This document shows, piece after piece, positions 22,531-32,856 of a DNA stretch of 42,438 nt. The notes under the pieces were generated by a model. It saw nothing but the letters and a program-made list of their open reading frames with translations. It had not been told where the DNA came from and made no database searches. The DNA is from an uncultured Prevotellaceae bacterium (GTDB lineage Bacteria; Bacteroidota; Bacteroidia; Bacteroidales; Bacteroidaceae): contig CACZDV010000027.1 in NCBI GenBank assembly GCA_902780025.1, forward strand, positions 1 to 42,438, given 5' to 3'. Made by a program: the position numbers and the translations under genes. How positions within the stretch are numbered: the stretch's first letter is position 1; each line of letters opens with the position of its first letter.

Positions 22531-25500
22531 ATGATGAATGATGCATTGATGCAGAAGAAGTCAAGACATACGAACACCCAACGATACCTGACGGACTACG
22601 TCCGCCGGGCACTACTCTTTCTGGCACTCGTCGTGGCAAGCGTGGGGAGTACGTGGGGGCAAATCTCAAGTTTTAGTAAGGGGGTTATAGACGGAAACAA
22701 CGTTGCCGATTATACGATTATAAAGTATAACTATACGGAAAATGAGTCTAATCGTATTCCTGACATAAGTACACAATGGAGTGGTTATAATGGACAGAAT
22801 GGCTCTGGTCAGCATTGGAAAGATGGGAGTTCTACTTATTTTGATTGTTGGAATGGTACAGCACTAATTACTTCGCAAAATTATAAGACAACCACCATAA
22901 CTCTTCCTAAAGGCCGATACGTGTTGCTTGCTCCAGCTCGTGCAGGAGCAACCGCAACCGTCACGATGAAGATTAATGACAATGCACAGACACCAAATGA
23001 GTCTTCGATTTCTATGTCTTCCACTGGAAATTCTGGTAAAGGTATTACGACTACAGGCGAGGCTTCTTTTGACGCAGGAACTTTCGCCAATAACGGCGAA
23101 GGGCGTGGTTGGCGCTATTTCTACATTCGGTTTAATGTTGACAACGACGGGACGCCCGTAACCATTACGGTTAGCGGTGAGTCGACGGGAGAGGGATGGA
23201 TTAGTTGCTCTACACCCTATTTATTGAAAGTTGCCAATAATACACCGTCTACCGATGTTCCAACAGAGACAGACCTAACAAAAGGCATGTTCCATCAATG
23301 GGATAGTCCAAATGCAAATGCCAATATAACAAATCAGAGTCCAGGTTGTTCATACTATATGGGAACTTCTTCTGGTCTTCCTTATGGCGATGGGAATGTC
23401 TACTATCTGAACTATGCTGACCTGACGAACTACAATTCTCTGGTTCTTAATGTTACAAGTGGAACACCTCGTTTGGTATTCAACAGAGCAGTTCCCGATG
23501 GTAATGATACTAATGGTGGAGCATATCTTGAGATAAATTCATCTTCAAGCCCGTATGTTACTGTAAATGACAACAAATGGATAATCAATTTGGATATGGT
23601 GGCCAGTAATTATGGTTATGCTCATCTTAACTGTATCAAAGGACAAGGAGGTAATGTAACAATAGCCTCTGCGACGCTGACTGGCCCTTCTCTCAGAAGC
23701 CTATACCACGTGTGGAGCGGCTCGGCAGCTGGCTCAACCGTCACCATTGAGAAGCCGACAGAATTTGTTTGGAAGGCAGGCGAGGAGGTAGCAGCAGGTG
23801 GCGTTATCTATGGCGATGGTTCTGGTGCTGTTCCACCCGAGAAATATGCGGACCTGTCACAGTACGACAACTTGGTTTTAACCTATGACAACAGTAAGAC
23901 GCTGCCCCGCTTCCTGTTTAATATGAAGGAGGGTAACGCCTTTCTTGAAGTCAACAGAGAGGGTGACTACATGACGCTCGACGGCGATAAGATTATCATT
24001 CACTTGGCAAAGTTGGCCAGCGACAATGGCGGCATTGCCCACCTGAACAGCATCAAGATTCCGTATGGTGGCAGTAGCGGCATAATCTATAGCGCAACTT
24101 TAGAGAACGTGGAGAAGCCTGTGACCATTGAAAAGACCATCGCCGTTGGCAGCGACAACATGATAAAGCTGGATGGTAATCTGTTGTGCGATCATATACC
24201 TTACAACTATATCCGAATTGAATTGGTGGATGGTAATAATGCCAATAAAGTTATATATGCTGAAGGTACTACTAACATTCCTAACGATGCTGCTACTTTC
24301 AAGGTGGAGACTCCATTAGGTGATTATCAGCAGCATTATGCGAACGTTGGAAATAAAGTGTATTCCTATGCTTTGTTAGATGCTGGCGCTTATGATGGAC
24401 AAGTAGTCAGTTTTAGCGATTTCACTTTCAAATTGCCCAACCGCTACCATTATGTAGGCAATCACTTGAAAATATATCTCTCACGTTTTTCTGATGCCAC
24501 ATACGGTGAAAATAACCCGCCAGAAATAGAGAAGATTTACGACTATACGTTGTGGATTGCAGGTAACGAAGCAGAGGCTACGGAGCATATAGTTTATGCG
24601 AATAACAATCATGAATCATCGTTTACGGTAGATTTGTATAATCTTACTACGAATGGCGCTACTGTTTTGTCTAATTTCAATAAAGCACAATTTTCAGAGT
24701 TTGATAATTTCTACCTTCGCTGGTATGTGGCTGACAAGGTAACCCACCAGCCCATTACTGATGCGAATGGTAATCCTATTTCCGTAAATACACCTGTGTT
24801 AACCAGAGCTACAGACTATCATGTACAGTTGTACAATGAGGATGTAGGTATGCTGTGGTATTTTAACCGTAATTATGTGGGGAGTCCTGGTACTGAGCTT
24901 AGTGAACATACTCAAGACATACTTTCCGTAAGAGTCAATCTCCCAAATGGGCTAACACAGGATGACGTAGAGTTAGTGGCTTTAGTAACCGATGATTATA
25001 AAGACTCTAGCCCCGGTGCGGAACCGTCGAACCTAAAGCACAAGTATATTGTTCAGTTCACTAATATTGAGGAGCTGAAATATATGGACTTGCCCTTCCG
25101 CCACTACAAAGGCGTGACGGGCCGTGACTGGGTGACACCGGAGGGAGCTACCAACGCGATGAGACAGGAGATATGGTCGGCCTCGTCGTCTTACAAAAAG
25201 TTGTTGCCAACCGTTGAGGAAGTGGGAGCCAACCACAACAGCCCCTTGGACGGATCTGCTAAGGATACAGTCGCTGATATCCGCCAAGGCGTCCACACCT
25301 GGGAATATAACGTGTATATTACTCCCGGCGACGGTCGCCGTGCCCTCGTGCTGCCGTTCGAGAACTATATGTATGGCTATCAGATGGGTATCAATTACGA
25401 TGGTAACGACTTGGAGCCGCGTGCCTACTTCCGCTGGTACGACTGGAAGACCGACAAGGCGGTAGTTGACAATAAGAGTTCCTTTAGCTTTGAGGCATGT

Positions 25501-28500
25501 AACTCGGACATCTTGAAGCCATATATGGAAACGGTGGGTGGAGAGACACGCGACCGTGGTCTCATCGCCCTGAATCTTGACCCCGACCACCCCACGCAAG
25601 GTCGTGTGGGCGTTTGGTTGACGGTGAATGACAACTTTAATCTGCAGAATTACCCCAATGGCATCGACATCGCCTGCGACGTGAGTAAGTATTTCGATGG
25701 TATCAAGATTTTCGGTACTAATGCTTACTTGGAGCATGAGCCAACATTGAGCACACGATATATCTTCCATGTCTATCCTGCGAAGGTGATAGCCGATACA
25801 TTGAGCGCGGCAAAAGCCAACCTGAGTAAGTGTCGTGTAAAACTTGAGGATACGGAGCTTAACCATGATGAGAGGCTTGAGCTTTTCACCCAACTGGTGT
25901 ATTATGGCAAGCACGATGATGACCCAGACAAGAATATTGATCCGATGTTCGACTTGCCTGAGAATGTTGGTCGCGTAGTAGTGTCGCTTGGTGAAAACAA
26001 GATTGGCAATTTCTCGCTGCGTCTGGACGGACACCTGCTGGAGAACTATAAGATGTATGATAACAGCGGTAATATCGTAACAGCCGACCACGTGAAGTGG
26101 GTGGCTTTCTATGAAGACGAGAAGGACGGCCACGTCATGCGTAAAGAACTCATGGAGAGCACTTCACGCATTCAGTCGTTTACTTACACAGACTTCCTTG
26201 GTACGTACAAACATTTAGGAACAAATACCGATGAAACGGTCGACGATGGTATGCGCTTCCACGTGATTGGCTATGTAATGAATGGTGCGAATGTAAACAC
26301 CATTACCCCAACGTCGTCGGATGTCTTTGCCCCTGTCGTTCACTATGAATTGCAATTCCTCGTGGCTCCGCCGCTTAGCGTCGCCCAGCTGAAGAATAAT
26401 GCCGAACTGCGTGCTAAAAACATCACACGCACCGATGAGTATATGACTCAGCATTACGACCTGCAGAGCGTAGTGGACTTCGATGGTAATCCTGAGACGA
26501 ACAAAAAAATTGTTACCGAGCCAGTAAGAAAAAACTATTTCTATAGTACCGAAAACTGGTTTGATGCTCCCACAACCCGATGGAACAACATGTCATGGCT
26601 ACCACGAGAGTGGACGGACATTGAGTATTCCTATTGTTATCCCCAACTGACGGACTATGTCTACGACACTGGATATACTATGGAGTGGTTTAACTACAAT
26701 CACCTCCTCTCACCATTCCATGGTGACTACATGATCCTGAAGTCGATGAACATCCCAGGTATCTCCAATGATAGACAGGACCCCAAACTGGTATGGTGGT
26801 GGAGCAGTCAACTCTACGACTATACCCACGTCTATACCGACAACAGCAAGTATGGTTCGTTCCTGTATACTGACGCATCGAACGAGAGTCGTACGATGGT
26901 TACCATTCCCTTTGATGCTGACCTTTGCGCAGGATCATCCATCTATGTGACTATGGCAGTGGCCGACATGACCGATGCACGCATCAAGCCGCAGTTGCTT
27001 ATCCGCGTCGTGGGTGTCGATGATGATGGAAACCACAAAAATGTGGTGTCCTTCCATACTTGCGATATCAGTACGACGACAGGCACATGGTCAGGTGAAC
27101 CCGAACAGTGGTCTGGCACAGGAGAATGGTATCAGATATATGGCGAGAGTAGTGTTCCTATCAATTTCGATGATGATATTACCCACTTCATCTGCGAGGT
27201 AGTGAACTATGCTGATAATACCAACGGTGCCGACTTTGCCATCGACCAGTTCCAGGTGTATACCACCACTGCAAAGATTAAATTGGCTCAGGATCAGGGC
27301 AAGTGCGACGATCCGGAAACCAATAAGATGTTTATCTATGCTGAGGCCGAGGCCATACAGGCTCTCTATGGTAGGTCGGGTGAAGCTAAAATCTACTGGC
27401 GTATCCATGATGAGCATGGTGAGCCAGTGACGGCTGCAAGGATGTATAGCGACTCCGACGACGGTACGAGTATTTATGGATTGACCCAAATAGTTCATCT
27501 TGACTATACCAACTACATGTATTACAACAACGTTCTTGTTGATTCGGCGATGGTAAAGGCAAATGATAATCTGTATTGGTTCATGGGTGATGATGGCAAG
27601 GTGTATTGCAAGATAGCTTATCGCTACCTGCCTGGTCTGCTGGATGGTCAAACCTATTATGTTTCTGTCTATAGTCCCAGTATTGAAAAAGATCCGGAGA
27701 TTGGCTTTAAGCCTGAAGCTACTTCTTACTGGGGCGGTCTGCATACGGCAGCCACCAGTAAGTGCTCGGTGTTCAGTCCTGACTTTATCCCTCGCCAGCA
27801 GTTCGTCATCTATTATAAGGATGTTGACGGTATTGCTGAGGGTGGACATATTTTCATGAATTGTGGTGGAGTCCCCCAAGTTCAAGATATGCAAATGAGG
27901 TTGAAGAAGCCTGACGTGACGCAGCCTTCTGGCTTTACGAACGTCGATAATCTGAATTTCGACTTTTTCTTTGGAACCATGACACAATGGGTGAGTAGTG
28001 CCAAGTTTGATGATAACTATACGTTTGCTCAGTTGAGATCTGCTATTGAGGACTATCGTTATGATTATCCTAATGAAGTAGGTGTCAATGGTTCTTATAA
28101 CAAAGAGGTTGATGGAGTATATTATAAGGATGTACTGAGTGCCGCCATTGCGGCCAAGATATTGAAACTGTCCTGTTCCCAGACCTTCAGTAATGATTTC
28201 TCGGAATATCCCTCGCCCAATTACACCGTGTTGGCCTTACCTGTACAGAAAAATATAGGCGAAACGGCCATTTGTTCACCCTTTATGGTAAAGTTCGATA
28301 TCCAGTGGCCGTCGCCCGAGATGGAATTGGGCTTCCAGGATGTGGAGTATCCGCAGCGTGACGGTTTCCACCGCATTGTCCGTATCGGTCTGGAGCAACT
28401 GTATAACCTGCGTAAGAACGGCTACCAGCTGCACGTACCCATCCACGACTATAAGAACAAGGAGAAGGACGTAAACACAGGTACGCTCTATTTCCAGGAG

Positions 28501-30978
28501 GATAGCCAGAATACTACATGGCTAACCGTATCAGCAGTAAGTAAAGAACAATCTGACGTGGCTGTCACCAATGACCCCACAGGGCCTGCGGTTGGAGCTA
28601 AATTCGCTAAGATAATAACTCCTAACAGTAGCTCAAGTCACGGAAGCAAGCCCTTCGTCGACGCCGACTATATGTTCCTGGTTCTTGATCTTAGTGATTG
28701 CGAGATTAACTTCCATGAGGGCTACACATACGAGGTGAGCACCAGTTTCTACGACATGAACTATAACACTGGCGATCACGCGACAACCAGTCCCTGTCCC
28801 GAAGACATCTATCTCACTATTAAGGTGGTGCCGGAGTATGTCACATGGGATCCGCAGCAGTTAAATGTCCAGACGACAGGTGGCGTTGACTACTATAACG
28901 TGAACTGGAACAACGATGAAAACTGGAACCGATCGGAGCGCGAAGAGCTATATATGGGCGAGGTGAATACACCTACTGAATGGCGCGCAAACTTGACTGA
29001 TGGCGAACCCTATTATGGCGATAAATACTATAAGAACGCTGTAAATATTAACGAGAATCTGAAGAGAGACAACGCTTTCGTGCCGATGAAGTTCACCTAC
29101 GTGACGCTGCCTGAGGGATGTCATGCGCCCAGCCTTATCAATATGGATTTACGGGCCTACAATACTTCGCCATACACGGGCGGTGCTATTCAGGCAGGTA
29201 ATCTTGTTACCGACCCCAGCCCCTACGACCCTGACCGCACGGTGAACAGTCCCGCTACGCCCGACATTCGCTACGATTTGCTGGTGCGCTATAGTGAGAA
29301 GACCTGTCAGGGACACCTGAAGAGCGACAAGACGACTGTCTACCAACTGGGCACGGGCTCGACGTACGCTAATGTCTACGACTGCGAGAAGTACTACGGC
29401 AATGTATGTAAGGAAATATACTTTAAACCTCGTGCCGAGCTCATCAACCAACAGCGACTGGTTTACTATGAGAAGGCGTGGGTGGAGAAGGAACTGGAGC
29501 CGAATAAGTGGTACCTGATGTCGGCACCGCTGAAGGCCACCTATGCTGGCGATATGTATGTGCCGAAGACTGACGGACGCCAGACGACGGAGGCCTTCCA
29601 GCCCATCATGTTCAATACTACAAACTACAGCCGCACGACGTATCCCTTCTATCAGCACTCATGGGATCACGGCACAGGCGGGTCTACGGTTTACGTCCAA
29701 AGTTCTGATCCAATTCATCCCAATAACTATATTGCTGACCTGCCTTACACAGGAGCGGTGACGCAGACCTTTGCCCAGTGGAGTCATGCTTTCAACGACG
29801 TACAAGTGCCTTACAGTGAGATGCAGGGCTTCGCCATCCATACCAAGCAGGATAAGACCAAGACAGGAAATGCGCTGCTGCGTCTGCCCAAGGCTGATAC
29901 GAGCTGGGACTACTATAATTATAAGGATGTGCATACGAACGACGACCTGACTCAGAGTGGTACCAAGGATAACATGAACTACGGCCGCTTCCTTACCGAT
30001 GACGATGAAGGCAACCCCATCAACAACAGGGCCGAGATGACCAAGCCGCTGGTACAGCCCAACACGAATACCAACAACAAGTACTACTTGGTGGGTAATC
30101 CCTATATGGCTTCACTCAATATGACGAAGTTCTTCGAGGCTAACACCCATCTTGAAAACAAATGGTGGACCATCGACGGCGACCCGTCAGCAGGTGTGGC
30201 AACGGGACGTGTCCGTCCGATGGAGGCTTTCTTCGTGAAGATTAAGGAGGGTAGTAGTTCCGCGACACCCGTGAACTTCAATAAGGACATGATGGTCGAT
30301 GGTAACGACGGCACTGCCCAAAGTGGTTCCCGTCGTCCCCGCTTGCAGTTGAAAGCTACAAAGGACGGTGTGACGAGTACGGCCATTGTGGAACTGAACG
30401 ACAGCGCCACCAACGACTTTGTGGATAGCGAGGACATAGAGACGCTCTTCGACTCGAACCTTGCTGATGTGCCGATGGTTTATACGGTGGCTTCCGACGG
30501 AATGGCGCTGAGCATCAACCAGCTGCCTGAGATTGTGACCGTGCCCTTCGGCGTGACGTGCAGCAGTGATGAGCAGGTGGAGGTGACCGTTGACCTCTCA
30601 CCACTAACCACTCACCCTTCACCCATATTTGTCTTTGACGCACAGACGGGCATGACGAGGGCTATCAGCGATGGTGAGACTATCAGTATACAGCCCAACG
30701 ACTACGGACGCTACTACCTGACGACCAACGACAAGATAGGTAGCAAGGAGCAGAATGCGGACAACGATGTCGTGATTAGTGTGCGTCAGGGCGGCGTGGT
30801 GACGGTGACGGCTCAAGGTCAGCTGAGCCTGGTGCGGGCTGTCAGCGTCGGCGGTACTACGGCTTACGAGCAGGCAGACTGCGGCACAACTACGGAGTTC
30901 AGACTGCAGCAAGGCACCTACGTCATTGAGACGGCAGGCGACGCTGGCAGGCGGACGATAAAGATTCAGGTGAGATAG
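22531..30978 (+). CDS. Giant secreted multidomain surface protein, putative adhesin (2815 residues)
   Basis: A signal peptide is clear (ALLFLALVVASVGSTWGQ). Residues about 45-235 resemble a carbohydrate-binding-like module (TLPKGRYVLLAPARAGATA). Two related modules follow at about 245-395 and 396-540, each with YADLSQYDNLVLTYDNS-like and PRFLFNMKEGNAFLEVN-like text. The long middle is beta-rich and unrecognised. Near the C-terminus are motifs frequent in Bacteroidales surface proteins (LEPNKWYLMSAPLKATYAGD and YYLVGNPYMASLNM). The last 70 residues (LSLVRAVSVGG to GTYVIETAGDAGRRTIKIQ) resemble a type IX secretion C-terminal domain. About 22660-25000 is A+T-rich relative to the rest. Its position after the pilus operon suggests a surface adhesin. 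Starts at 22534 or 22549 are also possible. Confidence 0.72.
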   Translation: MMNDALMQKKSRHTNTQRYLTDYVRRALLFLALVVASVGSTWGQISSFSKGVIDGNNVADYTIIKYNYTENESNRIPDISTQWSGYNGQNGSGQHWKDGSSTYFDCWNGTALITSQNYKTTTITLPKGRYVLLAPARAGATATVTMKINDNAQTPNESSISMSSTGNSGKGITTTGEASFDAGTFANNGEGRGWRYFYIRFNVDNDGTPVTITVSGESTGEGWISCSTPYLLKVANNTPSTDVPTETDLTKGMFHQWDSPNANANITNQSPGCSYYMGTSSGLPYGDGNVYYLNYADLTNYNSLVLNVTSGTPRLVFNRAVPDGNDTNGGAYLEINSSSSPYVTVNDNKWIINLDMVASNYGYAHLNCIKGQGGNVTIASATLTGPSLRSLYHVWSGSAAGSTVTIEKPTEFVWKAGEEVAAGGVIYGDGSGAVPPEKYADLSQYDNLVLTYDNSKTLPRFLFNMKEGNAFLEVNREGDYMTLDGDKIIIHLAKLASDNGGIAHLNSIKIPYGGSSGIIYSATLENVEKPVTIEKTIAVGSDNMIKLDGNLLCDHIPYNYIRIELVDGNNANKVIYAEGTTNIPNDAATFKVETPLGDYQQHYANVGNKVYSYALLDAGAYDGQVVSFSDFTFKLPNRYHYVGNHLKIYLSRFSDATYGENNPPEIEKIYDYTLWIAGNEAEATEHIVYANNNHESSFTVDLYNLTTNGATVLSNFNKAQFSEFDNFYLRWYVADKVTHQPITDANGNPISVNTPVLTRATDYHVQLYNEDVGMLWYFNRNYVGSPGTELSEHTQDILSVRVNLPNGLTQDDVELVALVTDDYKDSSPGAEPSNLKHKYIVQFTNIEELKYMDLPFRHYKGVTGRDWVTPEGATNAMRQEIWSASSSYKKLLPTVEEVGANHNSPLDGSAKDTVADIRQGVHTWEYNVYITPGDGRRALVLPFENYMYGYQMGINYDGNDLEPRAYFRWYDWKTDKAVVDNKSSFSFEACNSDILKPYMETVGGETRDRGLIALNLDPDHPTQGRVGVWLTVNDNFNLQNYPNGIDIACDVSKYFDGIKIFGTNAYLEHEPTLSTRYIFHVYPAKVIADTLSAAKANLSKCRVKLEDTELNHDERLELFTQLVYYGKHDDDPDKNIDPMFDLPENVGRVVVSLGENKIGNFSLRLDGHLLENYKMYDNSGNIVTADHVKWVAFYEDEKDGHVMRKELMESTSRIQSFTYTDFLGTYKHLGTNTDETVDDGMRFHVIGYVMNGANVNTITPTSSDVFAPVVHYELQFLVAPPLSVAQLKNNAELRAKNITRTDEYMTQHYDLQSVVDFDGNPETNKKIVTEPVRKNYFYSTENWFDAPTTRWNNMSWLPREWTDIEYSYCYPQLTDYVYDTGYTMEWFNYNHLLSPFHGDYMILKSMNIPGISNDRQDPKLVWWWSSQLYDYTHVYTDNSKYGSFLYTDASNESRTMVTIPFDADLCAGSSIYVTMAVADMTDARIKPQLLIRVVGVDDDGNHKNVVSFHTCDISTTTGTWSGEPEQWSGTGEWYQIYGESSVPINFDDDITHFICEVVNYADNTNGADFAIDQFQVYTTTAKIKLAQDQGKCDDPETNKMFIYAEAEAIQALYGRSGEAKIYWRIHDEHGEPVTAARMYSDSDDGTSIYGLTQIVHLDYTNYMYYNNVLVDSAMVKANDNLYWFMGDDGKVYCKIAYRYLPGLLDGQTYYVSVYSPSIEKDPEIGFKPEATSYWGGLHTAATSKCSVFSPDFIPRQQFVIYYKDVDGIAEGGHIFMNCGGVPQVQDMQMRLKKPDVTQPSGFTNVDNLNFDFFFGTMTQWVSSAKFDDNYTFAQLRSAIEDYRYDYPNEVGVNGSYNKEVDGVYYKDVLSAAIAAKILKLSCSQTFSNDFSEYPSPNYTVLALPVQKNIGETAICSPFMVKFDIQWPSPEMELGFQDVEYPQRDGFHRIVRIGLEQLYNLRKNGYQLHVPIHDYKNKEKDVNTGTLYFQEDSQNTTWLTVSAVSKEQSDVAVTNDPTGPAVGAKFAKIITPNSSSSHGSKPFVDADYMFLVLDLSDCEINFHEGYTYEVSTSFYDMNYNTGDHATTSPCPEDIYLTIKVVPEYVTWDPQQLNVQTTGGVDYYNVNWNNDENWNRSEREELYMGEVNTPTEWRANLTDGEPYYGDKYYKNAVNINENLKRDNAFVPMKFTYVTLPEGCHAPSLINMDLRAYNTSPYTGGAIQAGNLVTDPSPYDPDRTVNSPATPDIRYDLLVRYSEKTCQGHLKSDKTTVYQLGTGSTYANVYDCEKYYGNVCKEIYFKPRAELINQQRLVYYEKAWVEKELEPNKWYLMSAPLKATYAGDMYVPKTDGRQTTEAFQPIMFNTTNYSRTTYPFYQHSWDHGTGGSTVYVQSSDPIHPNNYIADLPYTGAVTQTFAQWSHAFNDVQVPYSEMQGFAIHTKQDKTKTGNALLRLPKADTSWDYYNYKDVHTNDDLTQSGTKDNMNYGRFLTDDDEGNPINNRAEMTKPLVQPNTNTNNKYYLVGNPYMASLNMTKFFEANTHLENKWWTIDGDPSAGVATGRVRPMEAFFVKIKEGSSSATPVNFNKDMMVDGNDGTAQSGSRRPRLQLKATKDGVTSTAIVELNDSATNDFVDSEDIETLFDSNLADVPMVYTVASDGMALSINQLPEIVTVPFGVTCSSDEQVEVTVDLSPLTTHPSPIFVFDAQTGMTRAISDGETISIQPNDYGRYYLTTNDKIGSKEQNADNDVVISVRQGGVVTVTAQGQLSLVRAVSVGGTTAYEQADCGTTTEFRLQQGTYVIETAGDAGRRTIKIQVR

Positions 30979-30979
30979 C

Positions 30980-31468
30980 ATGATGATGCGTAACATATTG
31001 TTACTCTTGACGGCCGCCGTCGTCTTTGCTGCCTGTAGCATGGGCGACGATGACGACGGCGAGGTCAGGGAATATGTGAAGGTGGGCGAACGTGTGCCGA
31101 CGTTCTCGGTAGAGACGGTGTTGGCCGACGGCTCGACAGCGACGTTCTCGACGGCACAGCTGACGGGCGAGACGGTCATCGTGCTGTTCAACACGTCGTG
31201 CGGCGACTGTCAGCGCGAACTGCCCCGCATGAATGATTATTACCTGCAGCATTGTGGCGACAAGGGGTTCCAGATGGTGGCCATCAGCCGTGAGGAGGGG
31301 GCTGAGAGCGTGGCGGCGTACTGGAAGGAGCAGGGCCTGTCGATTCCCTATTCGGCACAGACAGATCGTCGTATCTACAACCTCTTTGCCTCGTCCATCA
31401 TTCCGCGCACCTATTTCTGCTCGGCCGACGGGACTGTTACCCGGATTCTGGTGGAGACCTTCTTTTGA
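30980..31468 (+). CDS. TlpA/thioredoxin-like lipoprotein
   Basis: The 162-residue lipoprotein (VVFAAC, lipidated C19) has a thioredoxin fold of the TlpA/AhpC-TSA type with active site FNTSCGDCQREL (C74, C77). It also has the cis-proline region SSIIPRTYFCSADG. It starts one base after the stop of the giant gene, so translation is probably coupled. It likely acts on disulfides at the outer face of the inner membrane or in the periplasm. The giant protein carries many scattered cysteines, so folding help for that client is a reasonable inference but is not shown. Confidence 0.85.
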   Translation: MMMRNILLLLTAAVVFAACSMGDDDDGEVREYVKVGERVPTFSVETVLADGSTATFSTAQLTGETVIVLFNTSCGDCQRELPRMNDYYLQHCGDKGFQMVAISREEGAESVAAYWKEQGLSIPYSAQTDRRIYNLFASSIIPRTYFCSADGTVTRILVETFF

Positions 31469-31539
31469 TGTAAGTCAAAAAGGGACCACTTTTCAGCAAA
31501 AACTATTCTCTTTTTACTGATTATATCTTATATTCTTCG

Positions 31540-31547
31540 TACCTTTG
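31540..31547 (+). promoter_or_regulatory. -7 box of the 31-residue peptide gene
   Basis: TACCTTTG followed by CACTCGC, 59 bases before the small ORF. A CAATC/GATTG stem (31554-31568) lies in the leader. Confidence 0.5.
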
Positions 31548-31606
31548 CACTCGCAATCGTGATGATTGTATCGTTATTCATTAGGTTAGATTTTAAGGTA
31601 AAGATT

Positions 31607-31702
31607 ATGTTATTAGATTTTCAAACAACGGTTATGTTGGTTGGCGTAGCGGTGATGACCGTACTGAGTGTTTTCACGCTGACAAAGACCAATGTTCGTT
31701 AG
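31607..31702 (+). CDS. Small membrane peptide of 31 residues
   Basis: An ATG preceded by AAGGTAAAG opens a 31-codon frame ending in TAG. The product starts MLLDFQTTVMLVGVAVM and continues TVLSVFTLTKTNVR: one hydrophobic helix of about 17-18 residues, acidic N-side and basic C-side. It sits between its own promoter-like box (31540) and a strong terminator (31705-31739), which favours a real gene. No family is recognised. The transcript could alternatively be a small RNA. Confidence 0.5.
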   Translation: MLLDFQTTVMLVGVAVMTVLSVFTLTKTNVR

Positions 31703-31704
31703 AG

Positions 31705-31739
31705 GAGTGCGGAGTGAGTGATTCATACCGCACTCTTTT
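31705..31739 (+). terminator. Rho-independent terminator after the small peptide gene
   Basis: GAGTGCGG (31705-31712) pairs perfectly with CCGCACTC (31728-31735) and is followed by TTTT. Confidence 0.75.
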
Positions 31740-31805
31740 GCTATTAAAAAATTGAAAAAAAGAATAATGTAATAGGAAAATGCGCGTTATTTGAGGAAAT
31801 GTGAG

Positions 31806-31813
31806 TAAATTTG
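31806..31813 (+). promoter_or_regulatory. -7 box of the DUF6242 gene
   Basis: TAAATTTG fits TAnnTTTG and lies 26 bases before the preferred start at 31840. It argues against the GTG at 31801, which would sit inside the promoter. Confidence 0.4.
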
Positions 31814-31839
31814 CAGCTGAATTTGTAATATTACGTTCG

Positions 31840-32844
31840 ATGAGAAGGATTTTTCATGTATTCTGCGGGTTGCTCGCGGTGAGTCTGATGCTGACTTCAT
31901 GTCTGAAGTCTGACGATGACGACGTGACGACCTACGACGATATGGCCATCAAGACTTTTACGTTGGGGACGCTCAACAGATACCTCCATACGACTTCATC
32001 TGCGGGGGCTGACTCGGTGTATAAGGCCACCTATACGGCAACATCGCACAGGATGAATATAGACCAGATGAACTACCGTATCAGTAATGTCGACTCGCTG
32101 CCGACGGGTACTGATGTGGCTCACGTCATCTGTAATGTGACGACGAAGAACAGTGGCTATGTCTATGTGAAGTCGATGATCAGCGACACGCTGAGATACT
32201 TTACTTCCGGCAAGGACTCCATCGACTTCTCCCAGCCTCGCGTTTTCCGCGTATTCTCTACTGACGGCTCCGGCCACCGCGACTATACGGTGAGCCTGTC
32301 GGTGCGTAGTCAGGAGGCTGGTAAGCTGATCTGGACGAAGATGCCGGCAGAGACGGTGTTGCCGACGACACCCGGCGGCGACTGGGCACGACAGGAAACG
32401 GACGTGTTTGACACGAATACCAATCTGCTGCCTACGGCAAACATCAGCTATACCTATTGGAAACTAAATAACGGCATGACGTACGAACTGCTGGTGGGCG
32501 ACAACGACCTGCAGGAGACATCTGCCGTCGTGTGGCGCCGACTGACTGACGGCGACCAGCCCTCGAAGTGGGTGTATATGCCGCTGGCCGAGGATAATCC
32601 CTTCTATCTGTCCAAGGGTGTGCGCTACTGGCTGCTGCCCTTTACGGGTGGTAGTGTGCTGGCCGTCAACGGCAGCGGTAAGATCTACCAGAGCCGTGAC
32701 CAGGGAATCACGTGGAAGAGCAGTCTAAATCTGGCGAGCCCGGTGACAGCTGTGGCTGCTGCCGCTACTGACAACGAGGGTGGCATCTGGCTGCGCGAAG
32801 CGTCGGAGGCCGGTAGCGTCTGGTATGGAAAGATGACGAAGTGA
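31840..32844 (+). CDS. DUF6242-like lipoprotein
   Basis: The 334-residue lipoprotein starts at MRRIFHVFCGLLAVSLMLTSC (C21). A first domain of about 130 residues (KTFTLGTLNRYLHT to FRVFSTDGSGHRDYTVSLSV) is a small beta domain. It is followed by a propeller-like part with KIYQSRDQGITWKSS and GGIWLREAS, sequences typical of BNR-like blades. The function is unknown; it sits on the periplasmic side of a membrane, probably the outer one. The next gene (DUF6089) starts 12 bases downstream, so the two are likely co-transcribed with the uppS-bamA block. Confidence 0.72.
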   Translation: MRRIFHVFCGLLAVSLMLTSCLKSDDDDVTTYDDMAIKTFTLGTLNRYLHTTSSAGADSVYKATYTATSHRMNIDQMNYRISNVDSLPTGTDVAHVICNVTTKNSGYVYVKSMISDTLRYFTSGKDSIDFSQPRVFRVFSTDGSGHRDYTVSLSVRSQEAGKLIWTKMPAETVLPTTPGGDWARQETDVFDTNTNLLPTANISYTYWKLNNGMTYELLVGDNDLQETSAVVWRRLTDGDQPSKWVYMPLAEDNPFYLSKGVRYWLLPFTGGSVLAVNGSGKIYQSRDQGITWKSSLNLASPVTAVAAAATDNEGGIWLREASEAGSVWYGKMTK

Positions 32845-32856
32845 GCCGTATAGCCT

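Noticed and set aside
31801-31839. GTG start for the DUF6242 gene
   Set aside because: It lies on the promoter-like box and precedes a complete lipoprotein signal that begins at ATG 31840.
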